Shown here piece by piece: positions 49,570 through 50,662 of a stretch of 50,662 bases of DNA. The position numbers and the translations under genes are program-made. The notes under the pieces were generated by a model, which searched no databases, was not told the DNA's origin, and saw only the letters and a list, made by a program, of their open reading frames with translations. Origin of the DNA: Oscillospiraceae bacterium. GTDB taxonomy: Bacteria > Bacillota > Clostridia > Oscillospirales > Oscillospiraceae. The DNA is taken from NCBI GenBank assembly GCA_017465745.1, contig JAFTVM010000046.1, positions 1 to 50,662 of the forward strand. The letters run 5' to 3'. Numbering within the stretch: the first letter of the stretch is position 1; every line of letters begins with the position of its first letter.

Positions 49570-50442
49570 TCAGCCGGCGGCCATGGAGAAGCCGCTGTGC
49601 ATGGCGTACCAGGTGGCGGCGCAGGTGCTGAGCACCCGGCCGTCGCTGAGTCTGGCTTCCAGCCACAGGTCCACCTGTTCACCCTCGGTCAGGGCGGGCA
49701 GGGGGAAGGCTGCGTTGGTGATGCTGCAGGCAAAGCTGCCGGGCTCGTCGGTCTCGGTGGGGGAGATGGCCTGCTCCGCCAGGATCTCATCGCCGTGCTT
49801 CAGCACCAGTCGGACGTCGGTGAAGGCATCCGTTGCAGCGGTGAGCCGGGCGGTGTGGACGGTGGCATAGCCGGTTTCCAGGGTCAGTACATTGTCCCGG
49901 ACGTTCCAGTCGCCCACCACCAGATTGCAGTAGGCATTCAGGGAGTCGGCCAGATACACCAGCTCCGGATATACAGGCTTGTCGGGAGAGGCCAGAGTCC
50001 TGGCTTCATTGCCCATGATCAGGGAGTAGATGTAGCCGTTGGCGGCGTCCAGGGCGGCGGTGGCGGTGAAGGAATCTCCGTCCCGGGTGCAGGGGACTTC
50101 GGTAATGACGGTGTTTCCCAGCATGACCCGCAGCAGCACGTCGCCTGCGGGAGCGTCATCTGTGTTCAGGGTCATGGTCACGTCGGCACCCTGATTATCC
50201 GGCCAGACTGCGGCGGTGAGGGCAGCGTCGGTGACGGTGCCGGTTTCGCCGGACAGACCGGGCACTTCGGGAGTCTGGTTCGCCAGAGCGTCGATCTGCT
50301 CCTGCAGCTGCTGGTTCTGGGCCATGAGGGCATCGATGAGGGCGGCGTCATCATTCTGGCTCACCTGAACGGCGGTGAACAGGGAGACCGCCAGGGCCAG
50401 GATGGAAAGGATCAGCGCGATGTGCGCGGGTTTGATACGCAT
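49570..50442 (-). CDS. Hypothetical membrane-anchored extracytoplasmic protein
   Basis: The 290-residue protein starts at the ATG behind CCGGAGG; the longer frame upstream is not coding-like. One N-terminal helix (about 8-27, HIALILSILALAVSLFTAVQ) acts as signal anchor, followed by a short coiled coil (ALMAQNQQLQEQIDALAN) and about 230 residues rich in Thr, Asp and Ala with beta-strand patterns. The repeated DVxLxLK/LxxxG pattern suggests two Ig-like beta domains. No family is recognised. Confidence 0.7.
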   Translation of the reverse strand: MRIKPAHIALILSILALAVSLFTAVQVSQNDDAALIDALMAQNQQLQEQIDALANQTPEVPGLSGETGTVTDAALTAAVWPDNQGADVTMTLNTDDAPAGDVLLRVMLGNTVITEVPCTRDGDSFTATAALDAANGYIYSLIMGNEARTLASPDKPVYPELVYLADSLNAYCNLVVGDWNVRDNVLTLETGYATVHTARLTAATDAFTDVRLVLKHGDEILAEQAISPTETDEPGSFACSITNAAFPLPALTEGEQVDLWLEARLSDGRVLSTCAATWYAMHSGFSMAAG

Positions 50443-50599
50443 AAAATACCTCCGGGGTGAAATATAGGATATTATAGCAGATAAACAGGAAGATGGCAAC
50501 CCGGAACGGAAAAAGGCTCCGCCGCAAGGCAGCTTCCAATAAGACAGTATGAAAACTACTGACATAGGGTAGCTGCCAAACAGGGTGCAACAACAAAAG

Positions 50600-50646
50600 A
50601 ATGCGTGATACTTCAGTCCCATGGGCTGGGTATCACGCATTTTTTA
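50600..50646. terminator. Long-stem terminator at the right edge
   Basis: AATGCGTGATAC (50600-50611) and GTATCACGCATT (50630-50641) form a perfect 12-bp stem, with TTTTT on the right and A/T-rich DNA on the left. No rightward gene precedes it; it probably ends a leftward gene beyond the window, or a small RNA. Nothing else is evident in 50443-50599. Confidence 0.7.
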
Positions 50647-50662
50647 TTTTAGATCGCGAAGA

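Overview
The window looks like a chromosomal segment of a spore-forming, GC-rich gut Clostridia, most likely Oscillospirales (Oscillospiraceae/Ruminococcaceae). The grounds are the yabP-yabQ-divIC-S1 sporulation/division block, a preQ1-III-type leader in front of queT, HrcA/CIRCE control of groES-groEL, group II ECF S components without their own ATPases, Clostridia-type small proteins, and short inverted-repeat intergenic elements of the kind common in this group. No rRNA, tRNA or CRISPR array was seen.

Region 1 (1-9041) is accessory. An integrative element of about 8.9 kb appears to sit in the 5' end of a low-molecular-weight protein tyrosine phosphatase gene. The first ten codons of that gene occur twice (169-198 and 9016-9045), encode the same peptide, and share an identical 11-bp core. 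Inside are a GIY-YIG/DUF4357 protein flanked by two matching hairpins, a leftward operon of unrecognised genes (a coiled-coil protein broken by an IS110 insertion, a two-TM membrane protein, a small overlapping ORF), an IS110 transposase gene, a probable replication region (iteron-like repeats, a structured RNA candidate, a RepA-like ATPase), and a Tn916-type excisionase/integrase pair. No relaxase or conjugation gene is visible. The leftward operon is the best candidate for an undescribed cargo system.

Region 2 (9016-20641): the phosphatase and a DUF2284 protein; an OmpR-type two-component pair; a processive family 2 glycosyltransferase whose promoter is preceded by helically phased TTAAG repeats; a one-carbon folate cluster (fhs, fchA, folD, DUF1576 membrane protein) behind a strong promoter and structured leader; and a trigger-factor-like chaperone lacking the ribosome-binding domain, paired with a ribbon-helix-helix protein.

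Region 3 (20740-32834): groES-groEL, an orphan MinD-like ATPase, a methylglyoxal-synthase homologue with altered catalytic residues, hisS plus a small ORF, deoC-deoD, an HD-hydrolase/DUF308/tatD operon, an ECF S component with a methyltransferase, and an alpha-1,6-glucosidase behind a structured leader.

Region 4 (32925-50662) is core housekeeping: yabP-yabQ-divIC-S1; an SDR and rpiB; preQ1 riboswitch-queT; a DUF2156 and a GNAT protein; xpt; trmB-mnmG divergent from cdd; a rodA/ftsW-like SEDS gene; sua5-coaE-M18 aminopeptidase; trmL-pgk-tpiA; and a membrane-anchored protein of unknown function. Starts were moved downstream to the codon with a properly spaced Shine-Dalgarno wherever the longest reading frame began upstream of it.
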